Source of the DNA: Gemmataceae bacterium
GTDB lineage: Bacteria; Planctomycetota; Planctomycetia; Gemmatales; Gemmataceae
Length of the DNA stretch: 56,920 bases
Assembly: GCA_009697105.1 (NCBI GenBank)
Contig: SIAQ01000019.1
Span: 1-56,920, forward strand
Reading direction: 5' to 3'
A program made the position numbers and the translations under genes. A model generated the notes under the pieces. The model worked only from the letters and a program-made list of their open reading frames with translations. It made no database searches and was not told where the DNA came from. Below are positions 7,493-17,452 of the stretch, piece after piece. Each line of letters opens with the position of its first letter. Positions within the stretch are counted from its first letter, which is position 1.

Positions 7493-9544
7493 ATGAATAC
7501 GCGTTATTATCTCTGCCTACTGTGTCTCCTGACTCCCACCTTCGCCTCCGCCGATGAAGGCATGTGGCTCGTCAATCAGCCGCCGCGAGAGTTGCTCAAG
7601 AAGAAGTACGCATTTGAGCTGACCGACGCTTGGCTGAATCGCGCGATGAAGGCGTCGATCCGGTTCAACAACGGCGGGTCGGGCAGCTTCGTGTCACCGA
7701 ACGGTTTGGCGATCACCAATCACCATATCGGGTCGGACGCACTCCAGAAACTAAGCAGCAAGGGCAAGGACCTCTACAAGGACGGGTTCTACGCCAAAAC
7801 GTTGGCCGGCGAACTGAAGTGCCCCGATCTGGAATTGAATGTCCTGCAAGAGATCATCGACGTGACCAAGGACGTGCAAGGCGTCATCAAGCTTGGCATG
7901 AGTACAGATGATGCGATGGCCGCCCGACGCGCGATCATGGCGCAGATCACCAAAGACTCGCTCGCCAAGACCGGTCTGCGCAGCGATATCGTCACGCTCT
8001 ATCACGGCGCTCAATATCATCTTTACCGCTACAAGAAATACACCGATGTCCGCCTCGTCATGGCTCCGGAGCATCAAATCGCGTTCTTCGGCGGCGATTC
8101 CGACAACTTCGAGTATCCACGCTTCAATCTCGACATCTGCTTTTTTCGAATTTATGAGGATGGCCAACCCGCCAAGACGCCCGACTACTTTCCGTTTAGC
8201 ACGCTCGGCCCGAAGGACGGCAATCTCGTCTTCGTTTCCGGCCATCCCGGCACAACGAATCGACTGGAGACCTATGCCCGATTATTGCATCGCCGTGACA
8301 TGATCCTGCCATACACCCTTCAGATGTTGCGCTATCGCGAAGCTTTACTGTCGCAGTATGCGGAAAAAGGCCCGGAGCCGCGCCGCTGGGCCCAGCGCGA
8401 CCTGTTCCCCGTTGCCAACGCACGCAAAGCGCTGACGGGCCAATACCACGGCTTGCTCGATCCCGCGATCATGCGGACCAAGTTCGAGCACGAGACGGCC
8501 CTGCGCGAATCCGTTGACGAGAAAGCCGACGCCCCGTGGACCCGCATCGCCGATGCCCAGAAAAAAGTACGCACGTTCGAGAAGGAATATTATATGCTCG
8601 AACGTGGCGACGCCTTCGATAGCCGACTGTTTCGCATCGCCCGAACGCTTGTGCGGATGAAAGACGAATTGGCGAAACCCGACGCCGACCGCCTGGCCGA
8701 ATACCGTAGCTCTGGGCTAAGCTCGCTCAAGTTTCAGCTTTTCTCGCCAGCACCCATTGTCAAAGAGTATGAGCAGATGAAATTGGCCGGCTCGCTTTAT
8801 TTCCTCGCGGAGCAACTCGGCGCCGAGCACGCGCTGACCAAGAGAATTCTCGCCGGCAAGTCGATCCCGGATCGCGCCAAGGAATTAATCGGCGGCACGA
8901 CGCTCGACAACGTCAACCGCCGCAAGGTTTTCGCGGGCGAAGTCGAAGCCCCGCCCGGCACCTCAACGACGGATTCGTTGCTCGAGTTTGCCCGATTCCT
9001 TGACAAAGGGGCCCGCATCCTGCGACAGAAGTTCGACGAGCTCGATGAGATTCAGCAACAAGCCTACAGCGACATTGCCAAGATTCGTTTCGCCAAGTTC
9101 GGCGCATCAATCGCGCCCGATGCCACGTTTACATTACGGCTCGCATTCGGAACCGTGCAGGGTTACGAGGTTGATGGCGTCAAACTCGGTCACACCACGA
9201 CGATTGAAATGATGTACGATCGCGCCAAGGAACAGAACTACCAGCAACCATTCGACCTGCCCAAACGCTGGCTTGATGATCGCGCAAAACTCGACGCGAA
9301 AACGCCGTTCAACTTCGTTTCCACCGCTGACACGATTGGCGGCAACTCCGGCAGCCCCGTGCTCAACCGGGCCGGCGAGTTCGTCGGCATTAACTTCGAC
9401 CGCAACCGCCATGGTTTGGTACGCAACTTCGTCTACACCGATCACCAGGCCAGGCACATCAGCGTGCACTCGCAGGCCATCGTGGAGTCGCTGCAGAATC
9501 TGTACGGAGCGTCGGAGTTGGTGAAGGAATTGACGGCGCGATGA
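7493..9544 (+). CDS. S46-family serine peptidase (dipeptidyl-peptidase 7/11 type)
   Basis: A 683-residue exported exopeptidase that removes dipeptides from the N-terminus of peptides. A signal peptide spans residues 1-20, ending FASA before DEGMW. The catalytic triad of the chymotrypsin-like fold is visible as TNHHIG near residue 77, the acidic FFGGDSDNFEYPR near 195-210, and GGNSGSP near 620 with the nucleophilic serine. The central helical domain between these halves is present, and the total length fits family S46 (about 700). A GAGGGG ribosome-binding site precedes the start. It probably acts in the periplasm on peptides from extracellular protein. Specificity (acidic or aliphatic P1) depends on one residue near the end, which I cannot assign safely. 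Confidence 0.9.
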   Translation: MNTRYYLCLLCLLTPTFASADEGMWLVNQPPRELLKKKYAFELTDAWLNRAMKASIRFNNGGSGSFVSPNGLAITNHHIGSDALQKLSSKGKDLYKDGFYAKTLAGELKCPDLELNVLQEIIDVTKDVQGVIKLGMSTDDAMAARRAIMAQITKDSLAKTGLRSDIVTLYHGAQYHLYRYKKYTDVRLVMAPEHQIAFFGGDSDNFEYPRFNLDICFFRIYEDGQPAKTPDYFPFSTLGPKDGNLVFVSGHPGTTNRLETYARLLHRRDMILPYTLQMLRYREALLSQYAEKGPEPRRWAQRDLFPVANARKALTGQYHGLLDPAIMRTKFEHETALRESVDEKADAPWTRIADAQKKVRTFEKEYYMLERGDAFDSRLFRIARTLVRMKDELAKPDADRLAEYRSSGLSSLKFQLFSPAPIVKEYEQMKLAGSLYFLAEQLGAEHALTKRILAGKSIPDRAKELIGGTTLDNVNRRKVFAGEVEAPPGTSTTDSLLEFARFLDKGARILRQKFDELDEIQQQAYSDIAKIRFAKFGASIAPDATFTLRLAFGTVQGYEVDGVKLGHTTTIEMMYDRAKEQNYQQPFDLPKRWLDDRAKLDAKTPFNFVSTADTIGGNSGSPVLNRAGEFVGINFDRNRHGLVRNFVYTDHQARHISVHSQAIVESLQNLYGASELVKELTAR

Positions 9545-9553
9545 AATGGAATT

Positions 9554-9609
9554 GCCGCTTGCGGCGTAGCGCTCGACTGGTCGTTACTGAGCGCTAAGCC
9601 GCAAGCGGC
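9554..9609. repeat. Intergenic palindrome, family A copy 1 (possible bidirectional terminator)
   Basis: GCCGCTTGCGGCGTAGCGCTC pairs with GAGCGCTAAGCCGCAAGCGGC around a 14-base loop, between the convergent S46 peptidase and sigma-factor genes. No T-run follows, so termination is only inferred from position and structure. Other copies are at 52577, 53420 and 55082. Confidence 0.8.
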
Positions 9610-9614
9610 GCACG

Positions 9615-10454
9615 TTACTCCGCGTGCATGCTCTCGCTAAGTTTGCCGAGGGCTTCGCTTTCGATTTGGCGGACACGTTCGCGAGTTAGGCCGAGACTTT
9701 TGCCGATCTCTTTGAGCGTCTTCGGATCTCCGCCGTCAATGCCGAATCGCATGCGCAGAACGGTGGCTTCGCGGATGTCCATTTTGTCGAGCAATTCAAT
9801 GACGTGTTTGAGATCGTCGGCTTCGACCATTTCGAGATCAGGCGATTTCGCGTTGCCGTCCATGACCATCTCGTCGAGCGACCAACCGGAATCGGGCTGA
9901 TCGGTTTGCGGTGCGGCGTTGTAGACGCGGATCGCTTTCTTGATGATGGCGAGTTTTTTCTTCGGCAGATCCATGCTTCGTGCGACTTCTTCCTGCGTTG
10001 GCGTTCGGCCGAGTTGGGCCTGCAAGTTGGAGGTCGCCCGGCGCCATTTCGCGAGCAGTTCGACCATGTACGCCGGGATGCGGATAGTCTTGGCGGTGTT
10101 GACAAGCGCACGCTTGATTGATTGCTTAATCCAGTAGCTGGCATAGGTACTGAAGCGCGTGTTCATCGTCGGGTCAAAGCCTTCGACAGCACGGAGGAGG
10201 CCGAGATTGCCTTCCTCAATCAGATCCTGCAATAACAGGCCTTTGCCGGTGTAACTGCGTGCGATATTGACGACAAGCCGAAGATTGGCGCGAACCATGC
10301 GGTCGCGTGCCGCGGTATCGTCGTGATCGATGATTAGGTGCGCAAGCGATTTCTCCTCATCTGCGCTGAGGAGTGCGGTTTCGTTAATCTCGCGCAGATA
10401 GGTCTCTAGCGGCGACTGGACCGCTAAACTCCGCTGCCGTCGTGGTCGCGTCAT
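9615..10454 (-). CDS. RNA polymerase sigma-70 factor, RpoD/SigA-like
   Basis: A 279-residue sigma factor. The start at 10454 (MTRPRRQRS) was preferred because the 36 residues before it in the same frame look non-coding, but no strong ribosome-binding site separates the options. Region 1.2 is near residues 14-40 (SPLETYLREINETALLS). Region 2 covers about 55-120, with DLIEEGNLGLLRAVEGFD and TYASYWIKQSIKRAL. Region 3 follows with TIRIPAYM. Region 4 at the C-terminus carries the helix-turn-helix LKEIGKSLGLTRERVRQIE that reads the -35 box. The protein lacks the long acidic region 1.1, so it is a short group 1 or group 2 factor. The neighbours are unrelated. Confidence 0.9.
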   Translation of the reverse strand: MTRPRRQRSLAVQSPLETYLREINETALLSADEEKSLAHLIIDHDDTAARDRMVRANLRLVVNIARSYTGKGLLLQDLIEEGNLGLLRAVEGFDPTMNTRFSTYASYWIKQSIKRALVNTAKTIRIPAYMVELLAKWRRATSNLQAQLGRTPTQEEVARSMDLPKKKLAIIKKAIRVYNAAPQTDQPDSGWSLDEMVMDGNAKSPDLEMVEADDLKHVIELLDKMDIREATVLRMRFGIDGGDPKTLKEIGKSLGLTRERVRQIESEALGKLSESMHAE

Positions 10455-11012
10455 GAGGTTGTTTCCGAGGCAATAGTGATCCGACGTGCGTTCATCCGAA
10501 CGCTCCCTTGCCGATGTTCTGCCTTCATTGTAAACCGTTTCCACCCGCGCCGCAATTCGCAAGTCTTACCTGATCCACCCGATTAAAGGGGAAAGACGGA
10601 AAGAATTGAGTTGGAGCGGGCGTTCGAAATCCATTTCGAGCCAGCCTAAACGAAAGTACTGGGAATAAAGTCCTTCCCTTCAAATTGTTATCGACGCATG
10701 AAATCAAGGAATGAACGAACAGTAGGGCGAGTTTGGGAAACAAATCCACCCCCAGTATGTTTTGCCGTAATTATCGCTCACGATCCAATTAATCGTTCTG
10801 TGTGGAATCCGGTGTATAATTGAGATAACCACCAAAATCCGGCTGTCCGCCAAGGCGATCAGAAAAAGCTTACGCAAAGGCGATAAGGCGCGGAGCTGGA
10901 TTGCTCCAGTGGCTTGTTTCGCGTTTTCTGCAATCCTTTTTTCGCATCTTCGTGGGATCGATAATACTACAACACGGGTGGAACGCCCGAGGTTGGAGGC
11001 CGCGAGGTTCTA
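10455..11012. other. Divergent intergenic region, likely promoters
   Basis: About 560 bases separate the sigma-factor gene and the divergent gene at 11013. A perfect TATAAT lies at 10815-10820 on the plus strand, but no matching -35 TTGACA is visible at the right spacing, so a promoter there is only a guess. No other gene or strong palindrome was found. The sequence is less GC-rich than the coding parts. Confidence 0.35.
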
Positions 11013-11954
11013 ATGCACGCCGCCGTTCGCGCTCTGATGACGGATATCCTCGATTACGCCGGGATATTCCCGCCGGCGAAACTGTCGCTTGACGTCGCAC
11101 TGGCGAGCTATTTGGCTGCGAAGAAGGCAGACCCGAACCGCTGGATGCTGGGCCGATTCGTCTGCCCAACGGTGAGTCTTGGCGAGTTGCTGGCGCTCGC
11201 CCGGGCAAATGGCGATGCGGGCCTGCTTTCGGTCGCCGCGCTCGGCCAACCCGCGCCAGCGGAGAGTGCGATCCAATCAGCGCTGGCTGACGATCTAACG
11301 CGCATCGCTGAATTCCGCCGTGACTGGGGCAACGACGCGGTGATCGACCTGTTTGAAGTAGCCTTGCCGAAGCGTGCCGTTCCGCCGTTGGCTGCAATCG
11401 CCGAGGCGTTGGCCCGCGCCAACCTGCGCGGCTTCGTCGAGGTTCCTGCAGGGCCGACCTGGGCGCACGATTTCGATGCATTGACGGCGACGATCGCGCC
11501 GGGAATGCTTGGCCTGAAACTGCGCTGCGGCGGGTTGACGGCGGAGGCGTTTCCTTCAGAAACCGACGTGGCGCATTTCATTCACCGCTGCTCCGCGTAT
11601 CGGCTGCCGTGGAAGGCGACAGCGGGATTGCATCACCCGTGCCGCCATTGGGATGCCGCGCTGGGCGTTTGGCATCAGGGGTTCCTGAATGTCTTCGTCG
11701 CTGGCATCCTGGCCCATGTTCACGCGTTAACCGAATCGGATATTGCTGCCATCTTGGCCGATCGTGATGGCAGCGGATTCCGAATGAGCAGTGGTCACAT
11801 CGCTTGGAAATCGTGGTCGGCGACAATCGAACAAATCCGCACGCTGCGCGAATGCGCTGTCACCACGTTCGGCAGCTGCAGTTTCGACGAACCCTGCCAA
11901 GATTTATTGACGCTGGGTGTATTGGATATCGCGACTCCTGCGCTGGAGTGCTAA
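11013..11954 (+). CDS. Conserved uncharacterised protein
   Basis: A 313-residue cytosolic protein. It begins MHAAVRALMTDILDYAGIFPPAKLSLD, a phrase I recognise from an uncharacterised family found in planctomycetes and acidobacteria. Other conserved-looking stretches are MLGRFVCPTVSL near residue 45, GLKLRCGGLTAE near 170, KATAGLHHPCRH near 203 and HQGFLNVFVAG near 220. The mix of glycine-rich turns and a KATAGLHHP strand hints at a TIM-barrel-like enzyme, though no catalytic set is assigned. Its stop overlaps the 3' end of the phhB pseudogene on the other strand by four bases. No function is proposed. Confidence 0.7.
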   Translation: MHAAVRALMTDILDYAGIFPPAKLSLDVALASYLAAKKADPNRWMLGRFVCPTVSLGELLALARANGDAGLLSVAALGQPAPAESAIQSALADDLTRIAEFRRDWGNDAVIDLFEVALPKRAVPPLAAIAEALARANLRGFVEVPAGPTWAHDFDALTATIAPGMLGLKLRCGGLTAEAFPSETDVAHFIHRCSAYRLPWKATAGLHHPCRHWDAALGVWHQGFLNVFVAGILAHVHALTESDIAAILADRDGSGFRMSSGHIAWKSWSATIEQIRTLRECAVTTFGSCSFDEPCQDLLTLGVLDIATPALEC

Positions 11955-12306
11955 CCCTTCGTCGCCACGGGTAGGGCGCCGATCTTCGCTGCCAGGATGA
12001 AGTCGTTTTCCGTCAACGCGCCACGGCATGGGTCCAAATTTCGATGACGACGTTTCGATACCCTGTCACATGCAGATCCGGGTGGTGATCCTCTGCCTCG
12101 GCAATCGGCAGAATCCGCTGGAAAAAGTCCAAGTCTGTCGCGAAATCGAGAACGCGCCATTCCCGCCGCAGACGTTTGCCGTCAGCGGTCGGAAGCCACC
12201 CGGTCACTGCACCCAAAAGTTCAGCGACCTGCTTTGGCGTCAACGCCGTCGCGCCGCCGCCGCATGGAACACATCGAGGATTCGCCAATTCGCTGCTGGT
12301 CGGCAT
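11951..12306 (-). pseudogene. phhB: Pterin-4a-carbinolamine dehydratase with a frameshift
   Basis: The start at 12306 follows AGGAG. Residues 1-97 read as a normal pterin-4a-carbinolamine dehydratase, which recycles the pterin cofactor of aromatic amino acid hydroxylases, and include the active-site EDHHPDLHV and the strand NVVIEIWTHAV. The frame then stops at 12013. The expected family ending, LTENDFILAAKI, continues in the next frame down to the stop at 11951. Near 12020 one base appears to be missing (GTG GCG CGT TGA instead of a codon phase giving V-G-A-L-T). The truncated product would lack the last helix, about 20 residues. Loss of one base in a GC-rich run could also be a sequencing error. 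No aromatic amino acid hydroxylase gene is nearby. Confidence 0.8.
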
Positions 12307-12535
12307 GGATCCGCTCCTGTTAAATCGGGCAACTTGAGTGGCAAGGCGAGCATGGGCTATTGTCGCAAATCGACCGCACATCGGCGAAATCGGCAAAGTT
12401 TATCCCGCTTGCCAACAATCTTGAAGATTGCATCCGGCCCGGCTGGATGTTCCGATTTTGCCGATCCGATGGATTATATCAGACTCACCGATTTCCCGTC
12501 TTGAAAAGCGACGACGCCTGGTCGCGGAGATTCCG
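12307..12535. promoter_or_regulatory. Divergent promoter region with a short palindrome
   Basis: The gap separates phhB (minus) from the esterase gene (plus). It contains CAATCT-TGA-AGATTG at 12416-12430, a perfect six-base inverted repeat with a three-base centre that could be an operator or the base of a small hairpin. No clear -35/-10 pair was identified. Confidence 0.25.
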
Positions 12536-14044
12536 ATGAAATTCGTTGCACGCTATCTGTTTGGCCTGGGACTGCTCTTCGGATGCTGCGCCAGCAGCGT
12601 CCACGCTCAAGATTACAAAGGCAAGGACGAGTTCGATTTTGTCCACTTCTGCCGCCGTCTCAAAGGCCGAATGATCGACCATACCGGCAACCACGGAAAG
12701 GACCATCGCATCTGGTCGCGGTCGCTGCATCAATGGCGGGATCTTTACGTCTACCTTCCGCCGGGCTACACGCCGAGCGTGCAGTATCCGTTTATGTTGT
12801 ATCTCCATCCGTTTTGCATGGACGAGCGCACGTTTCTGGATCTCGTTCCGCTCATCGACGACGCTATCGCCTCGGGCAAGTTGCCGCCGTTAATTGTCGC
12901 CGCTCCGGACGGTTCGATGGACGGTCGCGGCAATATCGGCAAGCCGGGCAGCATGTTCCTCAACTCGCGCAGTGGCCCGTTCGAGGACTTCATCCTCGCC
13001 GACGTGTGGGATTTTGTCACCCAGCGCTATCCAATCCGCCCCGAGCGCGAAGCCCATATTCTCGCCGGCGCTTCGATGGGCGGGTTCGCCGCCTTTAACA
13101 TCGGTCTGCGCCATCGCAACGCCTTCGGCATCGTCATCGGCGTTCATCCCGCGCTCAACCTGCGCTGGTGTGACGTCAACGGCAACCCCAGGGCCAAATT
13201 CGATCCCCGCAAATGGGCCTGGCGAACCTCGTTCGACAATCCCACCGAAGTCATCGCCGACTACTATGGTCTCGCCAAGATTCGTACCGCCCAATTTATC
13301 GAACCAGTTTTCGGCATCGGAGACGAAGCCATGGTAAATATCGTCTGGAACAACCCGCTCGAACTCGCCATCCGCACTGGGCTTCGCAATGGCGAGTTAT
13401 CGATGTTCGTCGGGTACGCCGGCCGCGATGAGTTTAATATCGACGCCCAAGTCGAAAGCTTCCTGTACTACGCCAAGCATCGTGGTTGGGGCGTCGCTGT
13501 GGCCTTCGAGCCAGACGGCCGACACGACGGCCCGACCGCGCTCAAGTTCGTCCCCGCTATCGTGAAATGGCTTGGCCCGCAGATACAACCCTATGCGCCA
13601 ACCATGAAAATGCCGACGACCGGCGAGACGTTCTACCCCGCTACCAAGAAGATGCCCGAAACGCAGCAGGCGCCGGCGATTTATCCGAACACGCGGCTGA
13701 ATGGAGCGAAGGAGCCGCCAGTGGCGCCGTACACGCCAGATATGAACGAACTACGGGCCATTTATCCGGACACACGGCCCAACGCATTGAAGTCGAACAA
13801 AGATTACCCCGCATTGCCATTCACGAGAATGCCCAATGATCCGGCGTTACGGGCTCCGCCGGTGTACAACTTGGAACCCAAGGGGAAGCTCAGCGAGCCG
13901 CCGCTGCTACTGCCTGCAAATAATGTTCAGCCGGCATCAATGCAACCCTCCGCGGCCTTGCCCTATCCGCAAAGCAGGACAACGCTGACGCTGTCTGCGC
14001 TAAACCTCCCGCTGCCGCCCGCGTTCACGCCGGCCACGAAATAG
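12536..14044 (+). CDS. Secreted alpha/beta-hydrolase esterase with proline-rich tail
   Basis: A 502-residue exported protein. The start at 12536 gives a signal peptide ending CASSVHAQ, and CGGAG lies upstream. Residues about 50-360 form an esterase domain of the Esterase D/feruloyl-esterase type (PF00756), with the strand DLYVYLPPGY, the oxyanion region FMLYLHPF, and the nucleophile elbow GASMGGFAA. A later DGRHDGP segment supplies a likely catalytic histidine. After about residue 370 comes a low-complexity tail rich in proline, tyrosine and asparagine, with repeated motifs such as IYPNTR, IYPDTRP and YTPDMNE, perhaps a wall- or surface-associated linker. The substrate is unknown. The next gene converges from the other strand. 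Confidence 0.82.
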   Translation: MKFVARYLFGLGLLFGCCASSVHAQDYKGKDEFDFVHFCRRLKGRMIDHTGNHGKDHRIWSRSLHQWRDLYVYLPPGYTPSVQYPFMLYLHPFCMDERTFLDLVPLIDDAIASGKLPPLIVAAPDGSMDGRGNIGKPGSMFLNSRSGPFEDFILADVWDFVTQRYPIRPEREAHILAGASMGGFAAFNIGLRHRNAFGIVIGVHPALNLRWCDVNGNPRAKFDPRKWAWRTSFDNPTEVIADYYGLAKIRTAQFIEPVFGIGDEAMVNIVWNNPLELAIRTGLRNGELSMFVGYAGRDEFNIDAQVESFLYYAKHRGWGVAVAFEPDGRHDGPTALKFVPAIVKWLGPQIQPYAPTMKMPTTGETFYPATKKMPETQQAPAIYPNTRLNGAKEPPVAPYTPDMNELRAIYPDTRPNALKSNKDYPALPFTRMPNDPALRAPPVYNLEPKGKLSEPPLLLPANNVQPASMQPSAALPYPQSRTTLTLSALNLPLPPAFTPATK

Positions 14045-14098
14045 CGGCGTGAAACATCCTACGGTGGATTGTGATCTTCTTGGCCTACTTGAGGGCGA

Positions 14099-14644
14099 TC
14101 AGCGATTCCCGATGGTCACGCCACGATTCTTCAGGGCGGCTTCGAGCGTGGTGCGATCTGTTTTGCGGCCATCGATCCACGCGGTTACTTTGCCGTCGCG
14201 GAAATTGGCGGTGGCGCGTTCGACGCCGTCGATTTTCTAAATCGCCTCATACGCCGCCAGGCAACATGCCTTGCAATCAAGGCCGCCAGCGGGGATTTCG
14301 AGGAACGTCAGCTTGCCTGGCGGCAACATGCACAGCGGCTTGACGCCGAACGTGCTGTTCGACGCCGAGCGAAGCAAGTTGTCAAGCTTTTGCACGATCT
14401 GTTCGGGCGTCTGCTTCGGAAATAGCTTCGCCGGCACATAGTCGAACGTCGCTTCGGCGTTTTTATAGTCGATTCTCACCAGTTTCATATCCGCGAGTTT
14501 TTCACACACCTCGCGCAGATCGCGTTCGCGTTCGGGCATGAACAGGCCAGTGATTTGATGCTTGATCGGCTGAGCGCTCGCGATTGGTGCACCAATGGAT
14601 AGCGCTGTCAGCGCAATGACGAAACAACGCAATCCGATGGCCAT
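14099..14644 (-). pseudogene. HMA-domain exported protein with an in-frame amber codon
   Basis: From 14644 the frame encodes a signal peptide (ending GAPIASAQ), a domain of about 80 residues and then GLDCKACCLAAYEAI, a heavy-metal-associated GxxCxxC motif. A TAG at 14237-14239 ends it there. The same frame continues without interruption as KIDGVERATANFRDGKVTA and on to a normal stop at 14099-14101, which is exactly the second half of an HMA ferredoxin-like fold. A CAG (Gln) to TAG change explains this. The upstream part also has pseudo-symmetric HMA-like features (MKLVRIDYKNAEATFDYVP), so the intact protein may hold two HMA-like folds. It would bind copper or another soft metal in the periplasm. 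The product now lacks the C-terminal 45 residues unless the stop is read through. Confidence 0.78.
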
Positions 14645-14660
14645 TTACGCTCCAATATTC

Positions 14661-14750
14661 GTTTAGCCGTTCGCCTTTGGCGAACGTGGACGTGATCCGA
14701 TCATTCTGCGAATCGGCACGTTCGCGCTCGCCAAAGGCGAGCGGCTAAAC
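14661..14750. repeat. Intergenic palindrome, family G
   Basis: GTTTAGCCGTTCGCCTTTGG is mirrored by CCAAAGGCGAGCGGCTAAAC, with a further internal pair CGAACGTG/CACGTTCG. The hairpin spans about 90 bases between the DUF1592 gene stop and the HMA gene start. Confidence 0.85.
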
Positions 14751-14758
14751 AAGGAAAA

Positions 14759-17356
14759 TTACCGCGTCTGAAACAACGCACTCTGTGTCAATTCATGGAT
14801 CAGCGTGCGGATACCGCCGCCTTGCTTATTCGTGTTGGCAACGATCGTGGCGATCGGAGCGAGATCGCTGAACGTCAGGTTGCGGGCGGCGCCGTAAATC
14901 GCGAATTGACCGGCGAGATTCTTCAACAGTCGTTCGCGATCGGCGGCGATCAGGTTCTGGTAGTCGTTGATAGCGAGAAACTCTCGGCCATCGGGAAGCG
15001 TGCCGCTGGCATCGACTTTTGGCCCGAGCTTGAACTGGATGCCGATGAACGGATCGATCTCGCCGCGTGGTGCCGGGTCGCCGGCGCCGATCGAGCGATA
15101 GCGCGTGCGGAAGCCGCCGATGACGTCGAACGCTTCGAACGCGAAACCTGGCAGGTCGATCTTCGCATGACACAATGCACACGACGGATTATCGCGATGC
15201 TTGGCGAGTTGCTCGCGGACGGTCTTCGCGCCGCGCACGTCAGGCTCGATCGCGGGGATATTCGGCGGCGGCGGTTCGGGCGGTTGGCCAAGCAGGCGAT
15301 CCAAGACAAACGCGCCGCGTGGTACGGGCGATGTCGTCGTGCCATTGACCGTAATTCGCAGGATCGATGCCTGTGTCAAGAACGCCCCACGCGGCGATCC
15401 CGCAGGCAGCGAGACTCGCCGGATCTGCGAGCCGCTGACGCCCTCAATGCCATAGTGCACCGCGAGACGTTCGTTCAGCAACGCGAAATCAGACTTGACG
15501 AGATAACTCGCATCGAGATTCTTGTCGAGCAACTCGCGAAAGTAGGCTCGCGTCTCGGCGACCGTCGAATCCTGTAAGTACATGTTGAATTCGGGATACA
15601 GTTTGCGATCCGGGTCGGTCGCGGCGATTGAACGCAGCTTGAGCCATTGGCCAAGGAAATCCTCGACGAAGCGCTGGGACTTCCCATCGGCGAGCAACCG
15701 CTCGACTTCGCCGCGCAACACGACGCCGTCGCGCAGCTTGCCCGATGCAGCCAGGTGCATCAGTTTTTCGTCGGGCATCGTGCGCCAAAAGAAGTACGAC
15801 AGCCGACTCGCCAAGGCGTATTCGTCGAGCTTGGCCGTCGGTTCGATGTGATAGAAAAAGTTCGGCGAAAGGAGTGCCGCTCGATACGCCCAGCGCATCG
15901 CCAATTCAAAGCAATCGCCAGACTTGAGGCGTTCCTCGACCTTCGCAACATACTGCTTGCGAGTCTCCGGCGTGACGGGCCGCCGAAACGCACGCGGCAG
16001 AAACTTCCCGAGCAAGCGATCGGCGTCGATCAACGGCTGTTCGCTGTGTACGGTCCAGCTTCCGAGCGACGGTGCGGGGCGGTTCTTGCCCGCGCCCATC
16101 TCTTGCCGAACGAGCTTTCGCTTGGGTTAACCGGCTTTCGCCTTGTACTCCGCGAGCGGCAGATCGCCGAACAGAATCTGGTGGGCACGCGGCGGCCAAA
16201 CGTCGTGCAGCGGGCCTTCGATGTCGAGATAATCGCAGGCGATGCCGGGGCCAACGAAGCCCATCGCGCGGTTCTTGCCACGGGTGTTCGCACCATGCGC
16301 GAGCGAGGCGGCGTTGAAGCCGACGATCGCGTTCTTGTTCAGCCAGGTGGTGATGTCGTGCACTTTTTCGTTGAGCGACGGCGCGTCGTAGTAACCGAGC
16401 ACGGTGCTGGGATGCCCGCCGCCGCGACCGTCGCCGGTGAGTTGCACGATCGAGAGCCGCGCCGCTTCGGTGCCACGCGCGGGCAGGACTTTGCCCTTGT
16501 CCCATTTGAAACTCCACAGCGACGTGCGGATGCGATAGTTGCCGGGATAGATCGTGACGAACTCGATGAAGTACGGATGAAACGATTCATCCTCATGGCG
16601 AAACAGACCGACACTGCTGCCATTGCGGAACGAACCCATGCATTCGTGGGCGCCTTGATCGATGTGCATATGCTCGCCCGCCGGCGGGAACTCGGGATCG
16701 GGGTGTTTGTTCTTGAGCAGTACGCCATCGCCATGCAACAGCACATGGGCGACGAAGCCATGCGGATTGACGAGCGAGATGCGCTGCTTCGTCACGCTCG
16801 GCGGCTTGGGCTGCGTGGCGATGGCCATGGTGAGCGCGTGATCCGCCGCCTCGAGGTATTTGGCGAGATTGACGTGCGAGATGTCCAGCGCGTCGCTGTT
16901 GTTGTCGAAGCCATGTGCTGAGCCATCCGCGGGCAGTTCGCCTTGTAGCAAGAGGCCGGGCATGTCGAACAAGTCGCGCATCGTGTTCTCGTATTCGACG
17001 CGCGTCAGTCGGCGCAAGCGCGTGCGGCCATCGTTTGCGGCTTTGTCACGCTCGTTCTTCACGAGCACATCATGCAGTGTTTTCAGCGCCATCGATTTCT
17101 CGTCGGCACTCGGGCGTGGCTTGTTCTTGGGCGGCATCTCGCCTGATTCGATGCGGTCGTGGATCTTTAGCAAGTGAGCGAATTGTTCGGCGTTGCTCGC
17201 ATCGAGTTTGAGCGCGGTGAGGTCCAGGCCGCCGCGTTTGGAACTCGTGTCATGACAGGCGTGGCAATACTTCTCGAAGAACGGCGTCTGGGCGCGGGCA
17301 ATCGACGACGTAATTGCGAGGACGGCGATGATGTGGAGGAACTTGGGATGGAGCAT
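14759..17356 (-). pseudogene. PSCyt1/DUF1587/DUF1592/DUF1588/DUF1585 cytochrome-like protein, split by an in-frame TAA
   Basis: The full frame is about 865 codons. A start at 17356 gives a signal peptide ending IARAQ, followed by the haem site CHACH (PSCyt1, PF07635), then DUF1587 (RRLTRVEYENTMRDLF) near residue 125. TAA at 16127-16129 interrupts it after KAKAG. Nine codons later, still in frame, the sequence resumes and contains DUF1595 (LPRAFRRPVTPETRKQYV), DUF1592 (SYFFWRTMPDEKL), DUF1588 (RGAFLTQASILRITVNG) and DUF1585 (IYGAARNLTF). All these domains normally sit in one planctomycete protein, exported and paired with a DUF1552 protein, as here. A C-to-T or similar change creating TAA is the simplest cause. 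The 3' part begins with an ATG at 16099 that could restart translation without a signal peptide. Confidence 0.88.
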
Positions 17357-17410
17357 TGAATGTTGGCCCGATCGACGAAAAGTGTTTACGTTTAGCGCTC
17401 GCAGGTCGTC

Positions 17411-17445
17411 AAGCCCCACCAATCGCTGCTCTCATGGTGGGGCTT
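17411..17445. repeat. Intergenic palindrome, family D copy 1
   Basis: AAGCCCCACCAATCGCTGCT and its complement CATGGTGGGGCTT form a 35-base hairpin between two minus-strand genes. The loop element AATCGCT...CTCAT is shared with copies at 28285-28379 and 42132-42160. Confidence 0.8.
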
Positions 17446-17452
17446 GCAAGGC

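Noticed and set aside
10812..10820. Strong sigma-70 promoter at TATAAT
   Set aside because: The -10 is perfect but no -35 element lies at 16-18 bases; recorded only as a weak note.
15647..16921. 424-codon plus-strand open frame across the DUF1592 gene
   Set aside because: It runs through the in-frame TAA of the minus-strand gene and codes for no recognisable protein; conserved domains are on the minus strand.
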